Origin: Shewanella mangrovi
GTDB taxonomy: Bacteria; Pseudomonadota; Gammaproteobacteria; Enterobacterales; Shewanellaceae
Length of the DNA stretch: 54,264 nt
Direction of reading: 5' to 3'
Assembly (NCBI RefSeq): GCF_000753795.1
Contig: NZ_JPEO01000025.1
Span: forward strand, 1-54,264
Shown: piece by piece, positions 26,944-34,680 of the stretch
How positions within the stretch are numbered: position 1 is the stretch's first letter
Layout: the number at the start of each line of letters is the position of its first letter
The notes under the pieces: generated by a model
Databases searched by the model: none
What the model was told of the DNA's origin: nothing
The model's input: the letters and a program-made list of their open reading frames with translations, nothing else
Translations under genes and position numbers: made by a program

Positions 26944-27420
26944 ATGAACGTTGTTCAAGGTAATATCGAAGCGAAAAACGCCAAAGTGGCCATCGTCGTT
27001 TCCCGTTTCAACAGCTTTATCGTTGACAGTCTGCTGGAAGGTGCTTTAGACACCCTGAAGCGTTTCGGTCAGGTAAGCGAAGACAATATCACGGTAGTGC
27101 GTGTGCCTGGTGCATATGAGCTGCCATTGACTGCACGTCGCGTGGCGGCAAGCGGTAAATTTGACGGCATCATCGCGCTGGGCGCTGTGATCCGTGGCGG
27201 TACACCGCATTTTGACTTTGTTGCGGGTGAATGCAACAAAGGTCTGGCGCAAGTGGCATTGGAATTCGATACGCCAGTATCTTTCGGTGTATTGACCACA
27301 GATACCATCGAACAAGCCATCGACCGCGCAGGTGTCAAAGTCGGCAACAAAGGTGGCGAAGCTGCCCTTGGTTTGCTGGAAATGGTAAACGTGCTGAAAG
27401 CACTCGAAGAACAACTGTAA
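26944..27420 (+). CDS. ribH: 6,7-dimethyl-8-ribityllumazine synthase
   Basis: A lumazine synthase of about 158 residues that condenses the RibD and RibB products. Typical motifs are present: VSRFNSFI (near residue 20), VPGAYELP, GAVIRGGTPHFDFV with the catalytic histidine, and SFGVLTTDTIEQAIDRAG. I start it at the ATG 26944 by comparison with E. coli RibH (MNIIE); the longer frame begins with a TTG at 26932. It precedes nusB by 12 bases. Confidence 0.96.
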   Translation: MNVVQGNIEAKNAKVAIVVSRFNSFIVDSLLEGALDTLKRFGQVSEDNITVVRVPGAYELPLTARRVAASGKFDGIIALGAVIRGGTPHFDFVAGECNKGLAQVALEFDTPVSFGVLTTDTIEQAIDRAGVKVGNKGGEAALGLLEMVNVLKALEEQL

Positions 27421-27432
27421 GACAGGTATTTC

Positions 27433-27840
27433 ATGAAGCCATCTGAACGCCGCAGAGCCCGCCGCTTAGCGGTACAAGCCATCTATTCTTGGCAATTGAG
27501 CGGGAACAATATTGCTGACGTTGAGCACGAGTTTCTGACAGAGCAAACTGTCGACGGTGTTGATATTCCCTATTTCCGTGAAATCTTTGTTGGTGCAGCA
27601 ACTAAACATGCTGAGCTTGACCAACTGGTGATTCCATTTCTGGCGCAGCGTCCGTTTGAGGATGTTGATCCGATTGAAAAGGCGATTTTACGTTTAGCTG
27701 CGTTTGAACTGACCTACCGTAAGGACACACCTTACAAAGTGGTCGTCAACGAAGCTATCGAGCTGGCAAAGGCGTTTGGCGCCGATGACAGCCATAAGTT
27801 TGTTAATGGTATACTCGACAAACTTATCAAGCAGAAATAA
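27433..27840 (+). CDS. nusB: Transcription antitermination factor NusB
   Basis: A 135-residue NusB. The arginine-rich N-terminus KPSERRRARRLAVQAIYSWQ binds boxA RNA together with NusE, and the body 'PFLAQRPFEDVDPIEKAILRLAAFEL' and 'DDSHKFVNGILDKL' is characteristic. It supports antitermination in rRNA operons. An AGGT sequence precedes the ATG. A strong terminator directly follows. Confidence 0.97.
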   Translation: MKPSERRRARRLAVQAIYSWQLSGNNIADVEHEFLTEQTVDGVDIPYFREIFVGAATKHAELDQLVIPFLAQRPFEDVDPIEKAILRLAAFELTYRKDTPYKVVVNEAIELAKAFGADDSHKFVNGILDKLIKQK

Positions 27841-27846
27841 GTCAAC

Positions 27847-27873
27847 AAAACGGTATCTGCGGATACCGTTTTT
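27847..27873 (+). terminator. Terminator or attenuator between nusB and thiL
   Basis: AAAACGGTATC / GATACCGTTTT (27847-27857 with 27862-27872) is an 11-base-pair perfect stem with a TGCG loop running into T residues. It starts 7 bases after the nusB stop. Confidence 0.9.
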
Positions 27874-27908
27874 CATTGCAGCAGACCGTGCATGCGGTCA
27901 GGATTAGC

Positions 27909-28865
27909 ATGAAAGAATTCCAACTGATAGACCACTTCTTCAATGGACGAGGGCAGTTACGCAAGGATGTGAAGCTGGGCATTGGTGATGACTGTGCTTT
28001 AGTGCAACCTGCAGAGCATAAGTCTATTGCGATCTCCTGTGACACGTTGGTGGAAAACGTGCACTTTCTGCCATCTATGCCAGCCCAAGCGCTCGGTTAT
28101 AAAGCTTTAGCGGTCAATCTGTCTGATTTGGCCGCCATGGGCGCAGAGCCGGCGTGGATGACGCTGGCGTTAACCCTGCCAGAAGCCGATGACACTTGGC
28201 TGGAGCAATTCAGTAATGGCCTGTTTGAAGCCGCTGATTACTATATGATTTCTCTGGTAGGTGGCGACACGACCCGCGGTCCGCGTTCGATAACGATTAC
28301 CGTCAATGGTCAAATTCCTGAAGGCAAAGCGCTTACCCGTGGTGGGGCACGTCCCGGTGACTGGATCTACGTCACCGGTACGTTAGGTGACTCGGCCTTA
28401 GGCTTGGATATTCTGCAAGGCAAACATCTGGCACGTGCGGAACATCGAGAATATTTGATTGGCCGTCACTATCATCCAACCCCAAGGGTATTGGCGGGGC
28501 AATCGCTACGCAGTGTGGCTTCCAGCGCAATCGACCTGTCTGACGGACTGCAATCAGATATCAAGCATGTGCTTAAGGCATCTGATGTTGGGGCTGTGAT
28601 TGATCTGGAAAAACTGCCGTTATCGCAGGCGTTGCGTGACAGTGTGGATAGTGAAGCAGCGCTTAACTACGCCTTATGTGGCGGTGAGGATTACGAGTTA
28701 TTGTTCACCGTACCTGAAGCACAGCGTGGGGCATTGGATGTGGCGTTAAGTCACGCCGGGGTGAAGTTTACTCAAATTGGTCAAATTCAGGCGAACCAGA
28801 AGCTGAAATTGCAGTTAGCTGGTGCTGAGTACACACCGACAACATCAGGGTTTCAACATTTTTAA
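27909..28865 (+). CDS. thiL: Thiamine-monophosphate kinase
   Basis: A 318-residue ThiL that phosphorylates thiamine monophosphate to thiamine pyrophosphate. It carries the N-terminal GIGDDCALV motif, 'SCDTLVENVHF' and the 'AVNLSDLAAMGAEP' motif of the AIR-synthase-like fold, and a C-terminal 'CGGEDYELLF'. I start it at ATG 27909 with AGGA 6-9 bases upstream; the frame extends back to 27876 inside the terminator region. It abuts pgpA with no gap. Confidence 0.96.
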   Translation: MKEFQLIDHFFNGRGQLRKDVKLGIGDDCALVQPAEHKSIAISCDTLVENVHFLPSMPAQALGYKALAVNLSDLAAMGAEPAWMTLALTLPEADDTWLEQFSNGLFEAADYYMISLVGGDTTRGPRSITITVNGQIPEGKALTRGGARPGDWIYVTGTLGDSALGLDILQGKHLARAEHREYLIGRHYHPTPRVLAGQSLRSVASSAIDLSDGLQSDIKHVLKASDVGAVIDLEKLPLSQALRDSVDSEAALNYALCGGEDYELLFTVPEAQRGALDVALSHAGVKFTQIGQIQANQKLKLQLAGAEYTPTTSGFQHF

Positions 28866-29360
28866 ATGAAGTTTTTTGCGAAAAGTCCGGCGCTGGCGCC
28901 ATTAAGTTTACGTAATCCAATCCATTTTTTGGCACTGGGCTTCGGCAGTGGCTTAGCTAAAGTGGCGCCCGGAACTTTCGGCACTCTCGCTGCCGTACCT
29001 GTGGTGCTGCTAATGTCGTTATTGCCGCAAGCAGGTTATGTAGTTGTGACCTTTCTTGCTTGTGTGCTGGGCATCTATATTTGCAGTAAAACCTCGCGTG
29101 ATTTAGGCGTGCACGATCACAAGGCGATCGTGTGGGATGAAGTCGCCGGTTATATGATCACTATGTTCGCTGCCCCAATGACATGGCAATGGTTGCTTGC
29201 TGGCTTTGTGCTGTTTCGCTTCTTTGATATTGTTAAACCTTGGCCTATCCGTTGGCTTGATCGCAATGTTGATGGCGGCTTAGGGGTGATGGCCGATGAT
29301 ATTCTGGCCGGTATTTTCTCTTTTGTTGCGATGCAACTGCTGATCCTCTTCGTCATCTGA
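28866..29360 (+). CDS. pgpA: Phosphatidylglycerophosphatase A
   Basis: A 164-residue integral membrane PgpA that dephosphorylates phosphatidylglycerophosphate to phosphatidylglycerol. Motifs: FGSGLAKVAPGTFGTLAAVP near residue 27, DHKAIVWDEVAGYM and FRFFDIVKPWPIRWLDRNVDGGLGVMADD with the conserved acidic residues. It begins immediately after the thiL stop, the standard thiL-pgpA arrangement. Confidence 0.95.
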   Translation: MKFFAKSPALAPLSLRNPIHFLALGFGSGLAKVAPGTFGTLAAVPVVLLMSLLPQAGYVVVTFLACVLGIYICSKTSRDLGVHDHKAIVWDEVAGYMITMFAAPMTWQWLLAGFVLFRFFDIVKPWPIRWLDRNVDGGLGVMADDILAGIFSFVAMQLLILFVI

Positions 29361-29470
29361 GTCAGTTTTAAGGGAATGCCTGTGTGCTTCCCTTACTGGC
29401 TTTCTGCTGCGGTTCTCGCTTCTACAACGATAACAACTATGCTTAGGTTATAGCTCGTGGAGAACCAGCT

Positions 29471-30808
29471 ATGGCCTTGTTACGTGTGTTGTTACTTTTG
29501 CCACTATTATGGTCGCCACTATTGGTGACACACGCTACTGCTGCGCCTGCCTCACAAGTGGTGTTACTCCAAGTTGAAGGCGCTATTGGGCCAGGTGTCA
29601 GCGATTATTTAGGGCGTGCTTTGCAGCGTGCTGCAACATCTCCCAATCCACCGCAACTAGTGTTGATTACGCTTGATACCCCTGGCGGATTAGTTGCTAG
29701 TTTGCGTGAGATCAATCAAGCAATTTTAGCGTCGCCAATCCCTGTTGCATGTTTGGTCTATCCGTCCGGTGCCAGAGCAGCCAGTGCTGGTACTTATATG
29801 TTGTATGCCTGCCATATTGCGGCTATGGCCCCGGCGACGAATCTCGGGGCAGCAACGCCGATCCAACTGGGTGGTTCGAGTGAAGACGAACAAAAGAGTA
29901 CGCCATCGAGTGCCGAGAAAAAGATGTTGAATGATGCTGTTGCCTACATACGCAGCTTGGCACAGTTAAGGGGCCGGAACGCGGAATGGGCTGAGCAAGC
30001 CGTGAAAGAGGCGGCAACCCTGACCGCTACAGAGGCACTGCAGCTGCAAGTGATCGACTATATTGCGACGTCTCCAGCTGCCTTGTTAACCCAGTTAAAT
30101 GGACGCACCCTTGATACGGCCAGCGGCGCGATAACACTGAATACCGCATCTGCAGCGCTGGTTGATCAAGGTCCTGACTGGCGTACCCGCTTTATCAACA
30201 CGATTACCAATCCCAATGTCGCCTACATTTTGATGTTACTCGGTATCTATGGACTGATCTTGGAGTTCTACAATCCGGGGATGGGCATTCCAGGTGTGCT
30301 AGGCGCTATCTGTTTATTGCTGGCGTTGTATTCCTTCCAATTATTGCCCATCAACTATACCGGTGTTGGGCTATTACTATTGGGGGTGGGATTGCTCGTT
30401 GCTGAAGCATTAGTCCCTAGTTTTGGCATCTTAGGCTTTGGTGGCGTGGCTTCGTTTGTGCTTGGATCCATCTTCCTTATCGACAGTGAGCTGGATGCCT
30501 ATCGTATAGCTTGGCCAGTGATTGTCGCCATTACGTTTGTCAGTGTGATGGTGTGCTTAGTGTTAGTGGCATTTGTGCTGCGCGCGCGGCGGATGGCAAC
30601 GGTAAGCGGCCTAGATAGCATGATTGGCAGCTACGCTCAGGTGGTATCCGGCTTTCCAGGGACGGGCACAGTGTTATTTATGGGAGAACATTGGCAAGCA
30701 GAATGTGAGGCGACGTTAGCGCCAGGACAGCAAGCAAAAGTCGAGAGTATTACTGGGTTGATTTTACATCTGTCGCCTGAGGGAGCGCCTGATAGGAGGC
30801 CGTTATGA
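29471..30808 (+). CDS. NfeD-type membrane serine protease
   Basis: A 445-residue NfeD of the long class. It has a signal peptide (about 1-25), a ClpP-like serine protease domain (about 28-225) with nucleophile S105 in GARAASAG and candidate general base K150/K151 in AEKKMLNDAVAYI, then membrane helices (about 260-375) and a C-terminal OB-fold (about 390-445). The archaeal homologue cleaves the C-terminus of its stomatin partner; here the slipin gene overlaps the nfeD stop by 4 bases (ATGA). GGAG lies 8 bases before the ATG. The pair probably acts in membrane quality control (inference). Confidence 0.93.
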   Translation: MALLRVLLLLPLLWSPLLVTHATAAPASQVVLLQVEGAIGPGVSDYLGRALQRAATSPNPPQLVLITLDTPGGLVASLREINQAILASPIPVACLVYPSGARAASAGTYMLYACHIAAMAPATNLGAATPIQLGGSSEDEQKSTPSSAEKKMLNDAVAYIRSLAQLRGRNAEWAEQAVKEAATLTATEALQLQVIDYIATSPAALLTQLNGRTLDTASGAITLNTASAALVDQGPDWRTRFINTITNPNVAYILMLLGIYGLILEFYNPGMGIPGVLGAICLLLALYSFQLLPINYTGVGLLLLGVGLLVAEALVPSFGILGFGGVASFVLGSIFLIDSELDAYRIAWPVIVAITFVSVMVCLVLVAFVLRARRMATVSGLDSMIGSYAQVVSGFPGTGTVLFMGEHWQAECEATLAPGQQAKVESITGLILHLSPEGAPDRRPL

Positions 30809-31620
30809 ATGAATTAATTTCCAGCATGAATATTTCACTTGCTGCCATGCTGTTGTTGCTATTGGCGTTGATATTGTCGATGTTTCGCATTCTGCGGGAA
30901 TATGAACGTGGGGTGATCTTCCTATTAGGGCGCTTCTATAAGGTCAAAGGCCCGGGACTGATTATCGTGATCCCGGTAGTGCAACAGATAGTGAGAGTCG
31001 ATTTACGTACCGTGGTAATGGATGTGCCGTCGCAGGATGTGATTAGTCGCGATAATGTGTCGGTGCGCGTTAACGCGGTGCTCTACTTCAGAGTGGTAGA
31101 TCCGCAAAAGGCGATTATCAATGTCGAGGATTTCTTGAATGCCACCAGTCAGCTAGCGCAGACTACGCTGAGGTCGGTGCTCGGGCAGCATGAGCTTGAT
31201 GAGATGTTGGCAAATCGCGATATGCTCAATAGTGATATTCAGAAAATTCTTGATGCCCATACCGACATTTGGGGGATTAAGGTGGCTAATGTCGAAATTA
31301 AACACGTGGATCTGAATGAAACTATGGTGCGTGCAATAGCGCGTCAGGCCGAGGCTGAGCGGGAACGGCGGGCGAAGGTGATTCATGCCTTGGGCGAAAA
31401 GGAAGCCTCGCAGAAGCTGGTTGAAGCGGCGCATACGCTATCTGAACAGCCTAACGCGTTACTGCTTCGCTATATGCAGACCCTAACAGAAGTGGCTGGC
31501 GAAAATACCAAAACCATCGTATTTCCTTTGCCAATGGAATTACTGACCGGACTCAGTAAGCACTGGCAAAATTTACAGACGATGGCAGAAAAGATGACTG
31601 ATGATGACGAGCCCAAATAA
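30805..31620 (+). CDS. Slipin (stomatin/prohibitin-like SPFH protein)
   Basis: A 271-residue SPFH protein: one N-terminal hydrophobic helix (about 10-28), the stomatin core 'EYERGVIFLLGRFYKVKGPGL' (about 32-52) and a coiled-coil-forming 'RQAEAERERRAKVIHALGEKEAS' segment (about 178-200). It scaffolds membrane microdomains and is the natural partner of the NfeD protease immediately upstream, with which it overlaps by ATGA and shares an AGGAGG ribosome site. It is followed by a strong terminator. Confidence 0.94.
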   Translation: MNELISSMNISLAAMLLLLLALILSMFRILREYERGVIFLLGRFYKVKGPGLIIVIPVVQQIVRVDLRTVVMDVPSQDVISRDNVSVRVNAVLYFRVVDPQKAIINVEDFLNATSQLAQTTLRSVLGQHELDEMLANRDMLNSDIQKILDAHTDIWGIKVANVEIKHVDLNETMVRAIARQAEAERERRAKVIHALGEKEASQKLVEAAHTLSEQPNALLLRYMQTLTEVAGENTKTIVFPLPMELLTGLSKHWQNLQTMAEKMTDDDEPK

Positions 31621-31636
31621 CCAAAATAACCAAATA

Positions 31637-31663
31637 AAAAAAGCCGCATAAGGCGGCTTTTTT
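31637..31663. terminator. Bidirectional terminator between slipin and lldG
   Basis: AAAAAAGCCGC / GCGGCTTTTTT (31637-31647 with 31653-31663) has a 5-base loop and T tracts both ways. It separates the converging nfeD-slipin and lld units. Confidence 0.92.
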
Positions 31664-31686
31664 AGGTTTCATGTCGAGGTGACTTT

Positions 31687-32256
31687 TTACACCAGATACA
31701 CTGTCAGTGTGCAGGCACCGTGGGCACCAATCACCAAGGCTTGCTCAATATCCGCGGTCTTGGATGGACCAGAGATAAACACGCCATAGCCAGTACTTTG
31801 TAGGTCGACTTGCTTTAACGCTTGATGCATATTGGCCACAATGCTATCGGCTCTAACCACTAACAGCAGGTTTTCACAGATGAACGGCGCAATACGGATG
31901 CCTGCACCTTGCTCTGTTACCCACACTGCACCGTTTTCAGCCACCGCAAATTCGCCATCAATCACCGCATAGTTGATATCGCGCAGCGCGTGTGGATCTT
32001 CTGGTGTTTCACGGTTACCCGTAACATCAGCGACTTGCGAGATCACTTGCTGGCCTTCGCCGACCAATTCGGCCACTTTGGCCTGCAGCGCGCTCATGGC
32101 ATCTTCTTTTACTAAGGTGCCGCCCACCGCTTTGAGGCTCGCTTCAAACTGGCCAATAAGGTCATCTAGGCGAGGCGCAATTTCAACCTGTGGCATTGGA
32201 TGTTTTGCAAGGGCAACGCTGCCAAGCGCAGCCAAAATATCAGATTTGCTGGACAT
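31687..32256 (-). CDS. lldG: L-lactate dehydrogenase subunit LldG (LutC)
   Basis: A 189-residue LUD-domain protein, the third subunit of the L-lactate dehydrogenase complex of Shewanella (LldEFG) and the LutABC system of Bacillus. The conserved 'AVAENGAVWVTEQGAGIRIAPFICE' and 'VFISGPSKTADIEQALVIGAHGA' blocks are present. The start is the ATG 32256 with AGGAG 9 bases upstream; a longer frame reaches into lldF. It is the last gene of lldEFG, 1 base after lldF. Confidence 0.94.
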   Translation of the reverse strand: MSSKSDILAALGSVALAKHPMPQVEIAPRLDDLIGQFEASLKAVGGTLVKEDAMSALQAKVAELVGEGQQVISQVADVTGNRETPEDPHALRDINYAVIDGEFAVAENGAVWVTEQGAGIRIAPFICENLLLVVRADSIVANMHQALKQVDLQSTGYGVFISGPSKTADIEQALVIGAHGACTLTVYLV

Positions 32257-32257
32257 G

Positions 32258-33634
32258 CTATTTGCTCCTGTTTTGGTTGTACCAAGTTTCAAAGCTGGTT
32301 TTGGGTGCTTTTGGTAGCTCGCGGTATTTACCCCAAGCGCCTGAGAATGGCTTAAGCATTGAGTGTGGCAGATAGCGCAGACTAAAGCGTGCGACGCTCA
32401 TGGCGCAGTTAAACATGGTGGTGCTGCCCATCATCTTACCCACCATCGGCATATAACGTTCTTTACCGTATGGCAGTTTACCTTGCTCAGCTTTGAGGCG
32501 GCGTTGGTAGGAGATAATTTTATCCAGCGGCACTTTGGTTGGACACACATAAGTACATGAACCACACAGCGTACATGCCCAAGCTGTGGTGTTGGTGTCA
32601 TCTTGCTGCGCGCCCACGGCGATACCGATAGGACCCGGAATAAAGTAGTTATAGCTATAACCGCCACTGCGACGATACACAGGACAGGTATTAATACAGC
32701 CACCGCAGCGAATACACTTGAGCGATTCTGCTAGCAACTCATCTTGCAGCGCCTTGGTGCGGCCGTTATCGACGATGATAATGTGCATCTCACCGCCCGG
32801 TTTGGGGCCATGATAGAAGCTGCTGTAGGTGGTAATTGGTTGACCAATCGCATTACGGGCGAGGGTACGCAGCAGTACTGATGCTGCTTCCATATTCGGC
32901 ACCATCTTATCGATACCCATGGAGTGCAGCGTCAGTCCTGGCAGGTTACCGCCCATATCCGCGTTACCTTCGTTGGTGCACACCACAATGGCGCCCTGAT
33001 CAGCAATCGCCATGTTCACACCTGTCATGGCAGCATCGGCGCTGAGGAACTGTTCACGCAAATGTTGGCGAGCAGCACGGGTCAGATAGGTTGGGTCGCT
33101 GGCGCCTTTTTCGGTGCCAATTTTTTCATGGAACAGCTCGCCGACTTCCTCTTTCTTGAGGTGGATAGCAGGTACCACGATGTGTGATGGTGGCTGTTTA
33201 TTCAACTGGATAATGCGTTCACCCAAGTCGGTATCGATCACTTCGATACCGTGTTGTTCCAAATAGGGGTTGAGGTGGCATTCTTCCGTCAGCATAGACT
33301 TTGACTTCACCAGTTTTTTCACTTGGTGCTTACTCAAAATCTCATGCACGATACGGTTGTGTTCTTCACCGTTTTTAGCCCAGTGCACTTGAATGCCTTG
33401 TTTTACACAATTGGCTTCAAACTGTTCTAAATATTCGCCTAAGTGAGACAGAGTATGGAGCTTGTATTCAGAGCCTAACTCACGCAGTTGTTCCCATTCA
33501 GGCAGTGAACTTGCCGCACGGTCGCGCTTTTGACGTAAGAGCCACAGGGCTTTGGAGTGCCAGTCGACACGAGTTTCGTCACGACAGAAGATCTCAGCTT
33601 TTTCTGCATGGTTAGCAGTGGTAGTGGTTGCCAT
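32258..33634 (-). CDS. lldF: L-lactate dehydrogenase iron-sulfur subunit LldF (LutB)
   Basis: A 458-residue LutB-type protein: an N-terminal LUD domain (about 60-290) followed by two ferredoxin motifs, CIRCGGCINTCP (307-318) and CTLCGSCTYVCP (354-365), each holding a 4Fe-4S cluster. It transfers electrons from L-lactate toward the respiratory chain. I start it at ATG 33634, which has GAGGAG 6 bases upstream; the longest frame runs into lldE. It sits 10 bases after the lldE stop. Confidence 0.95.
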   Translation of the reverse strand: MATTTTANHAEKAEIFCRDETRVDWHSKALWLLRQKRDRAASSLPEWEQLRELGSEYKLHTLSHLGEYLEQFEANCVKQGIQVHWAKNGEEHNRIVHEILSKHQVKKLVKSKSMLTEECHLNPYLEQHGIEVIDTDLGERIIQLNKQPPSHIVVPAIHLKKEEVGELFHEKIGTEKGASDPTYLTRAARQHLREQFLSADAAMTGVNMAIADQGAIVVCTNEGNADMGGNLPGLTLHSMGIDKMVPNMEAASVLLRTLARNAIGQPITTYSSFYHGPKPGGEMHIIIVDNGRTKALQDELLAESLKCIRCGGCINTCPVYRRSGGYSYNYFIPGPIGIAVGAQQDDTNTTAWACTLCGSCTYVCPTKVPLDKIISYQRRLKAEQGKLPYGKERYMPMVGKMMGSTTMFNCAMSVARFSLRYLPHSMLKPFSGAWGKYRELPKAPKTSFETWYNQNRSK

Positions 33635-33644
33635 GATGCGCTCC

Positions 33645-34388
33645 TCAGATTGCTTCGTTAAGAATTTGCGCCAGATGACGCGTTTCAAGTGGCAACTGCA
33701 GGCGGCGGATCATGCCGTCTAAGTGCATCAAGCAAGAAGGATCATAACCAACCACATAGCTGGCGCCAGTATTGGCGTGCGCACTGGCTTTGTCTTTGCC
33801 CATCTTGGCGGAGACTGCGCCTTCATCCATAGCAAAGGTGCCGCCAAAGCCACAGCACTCATCGTGCGGCTCTGGATATACCACTTCAATGGCAGGCACT
33901 TTGTTCAGCAAGGCTTCCAACTTGTTGTAGCCCGGAGACATTAGTTCGCTGGCTTTGGCGAGGGTTAGCATACGCAGGCCGTGACATGACATCTGCATAC
34001 TGACTTTATGTGGGAATGGACGAGTAAAGGCCTCAACCGGCGCAATATCGTGCAGGAATTCTGTCAGTTCATACAGCTTATTAATCACTGCTTGCGCTTC
34101 AGGTGAGTCATCAAACTCATGGAAGTTTTCTTTGGCTGCCACAAGGCAGGACGCTGCGGGGCAGACAATGGCATCACATTCGACGCCTTTGAAGGCATTC
34201 AATAGTTTTAGTACTGTGCTGCGAGCTTCATTGAAGCAACCTGAGTTGGTCATTGGCTGACCGCAACATGTTTGCCCTTTAGGTAGGATCACTTGGTGCC
34301 CCAGTTTTTCCAGCAACTCCAGAGTGGCAATTGCAACTTGAGGCATTAGTTGATTCACCAGACAGGGAATAAATAATGCAATTTTCAT
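33645..34388 (-). CDS. lldE: L-lactate dehydrogenase CCG-domain subunit LldE (LutA)
   Basis: A 247-residue LutA-type protein with two CCG (heterodisulfide-reductase-like) domains: CCGQPMTNSG at 41-50 and CCGFGGTFA at 178-186. It is the first gene of the lldEFG operon and acts with lldF and lldG. A separate promoter for lldEFG is likely because 292 bases and a strong terminator divide it from the dehydrogenase gene upstream. Confidence 0.95.
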   Translation of the reverse strand: MKIALFIPCLVNQLMPQVAIATLELLEKLGHQVILPKGQTCCGQPMTNSGCFNEARSTVLKLLNAFKGVECDAIVCPAASCLVAAKENFHEFDDSPEAQAVINKLYELTEFLHDIAPVEAFTRPFPHKVSMQMSCHGLRMLTLAKASELMSPGYNKLEALLNKVPAIEVVYPEPHDECCGFGGTFAMDEGAVSAKMGKDKASAHANTGASYVVGYDPSCLMHLDGMIRRLQLPLETRHLAQILNEAI

Positions 34389-34528
34389 GGTTAATTCCTT
34401 AAGTGCTTTTACACAACAAACATCATCGACCTATGCGCGAGTGGCAGTGTTCGCACTGCTTCGTTTATCAAGCGCTATCGGCGTCTTACGCAACCGAATA
34501 TATACCTTTCAAATAGCTTGCTAAAGCG

Positions 34529-34549
34529 CTTAATCAGTAAATGATTAAG
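34529..34549. promoter_or_regulatory. Perfect dyad upstream of lldE, candidate operator
   Basis: CTTAATCA (34529-34536) and TGATTAAG (34542-34549) form an 8-base perfect inverted repeat with 5 bases between, about 140-160 bases before the lldE start. It has no T-tract, so it is more like a binding site than a terminator. Confidence 0.5.
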
Positions 34550-34645
34550 TGTATTTTTGCATTTTTGAGAAGATATTAAGCTGCTGAAATTAATGAATTA
34601 TTTTTGTAATTTTATTTCTTTTATTATCGTTGTTTTGCATAAATG

Positions 34646-34671
34646 AAAAGAGGAGCATAAGCTCCTCTTTT
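34646..34671 (-). terminator. Terminator of the D-lactate dehydrogenase gene
   Basis: AAAAGAGGAGC / GCTCCTCTTTT (34646-34656 with 34661-34671) is an 11-base-pair perfect stem with an ATAA loop, 10 bases past the stop at 34681 on the minus strand. Confidence 0.9.
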
Positions 34672-34680
34672 AGTTGCTGT

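Noticed and set aside
31973..32317. 114-codon plus-strand frame across lldG
   Set aside because: Antisense to lldG and the lldG/lldF junction; explained by codon bias of the real genes.
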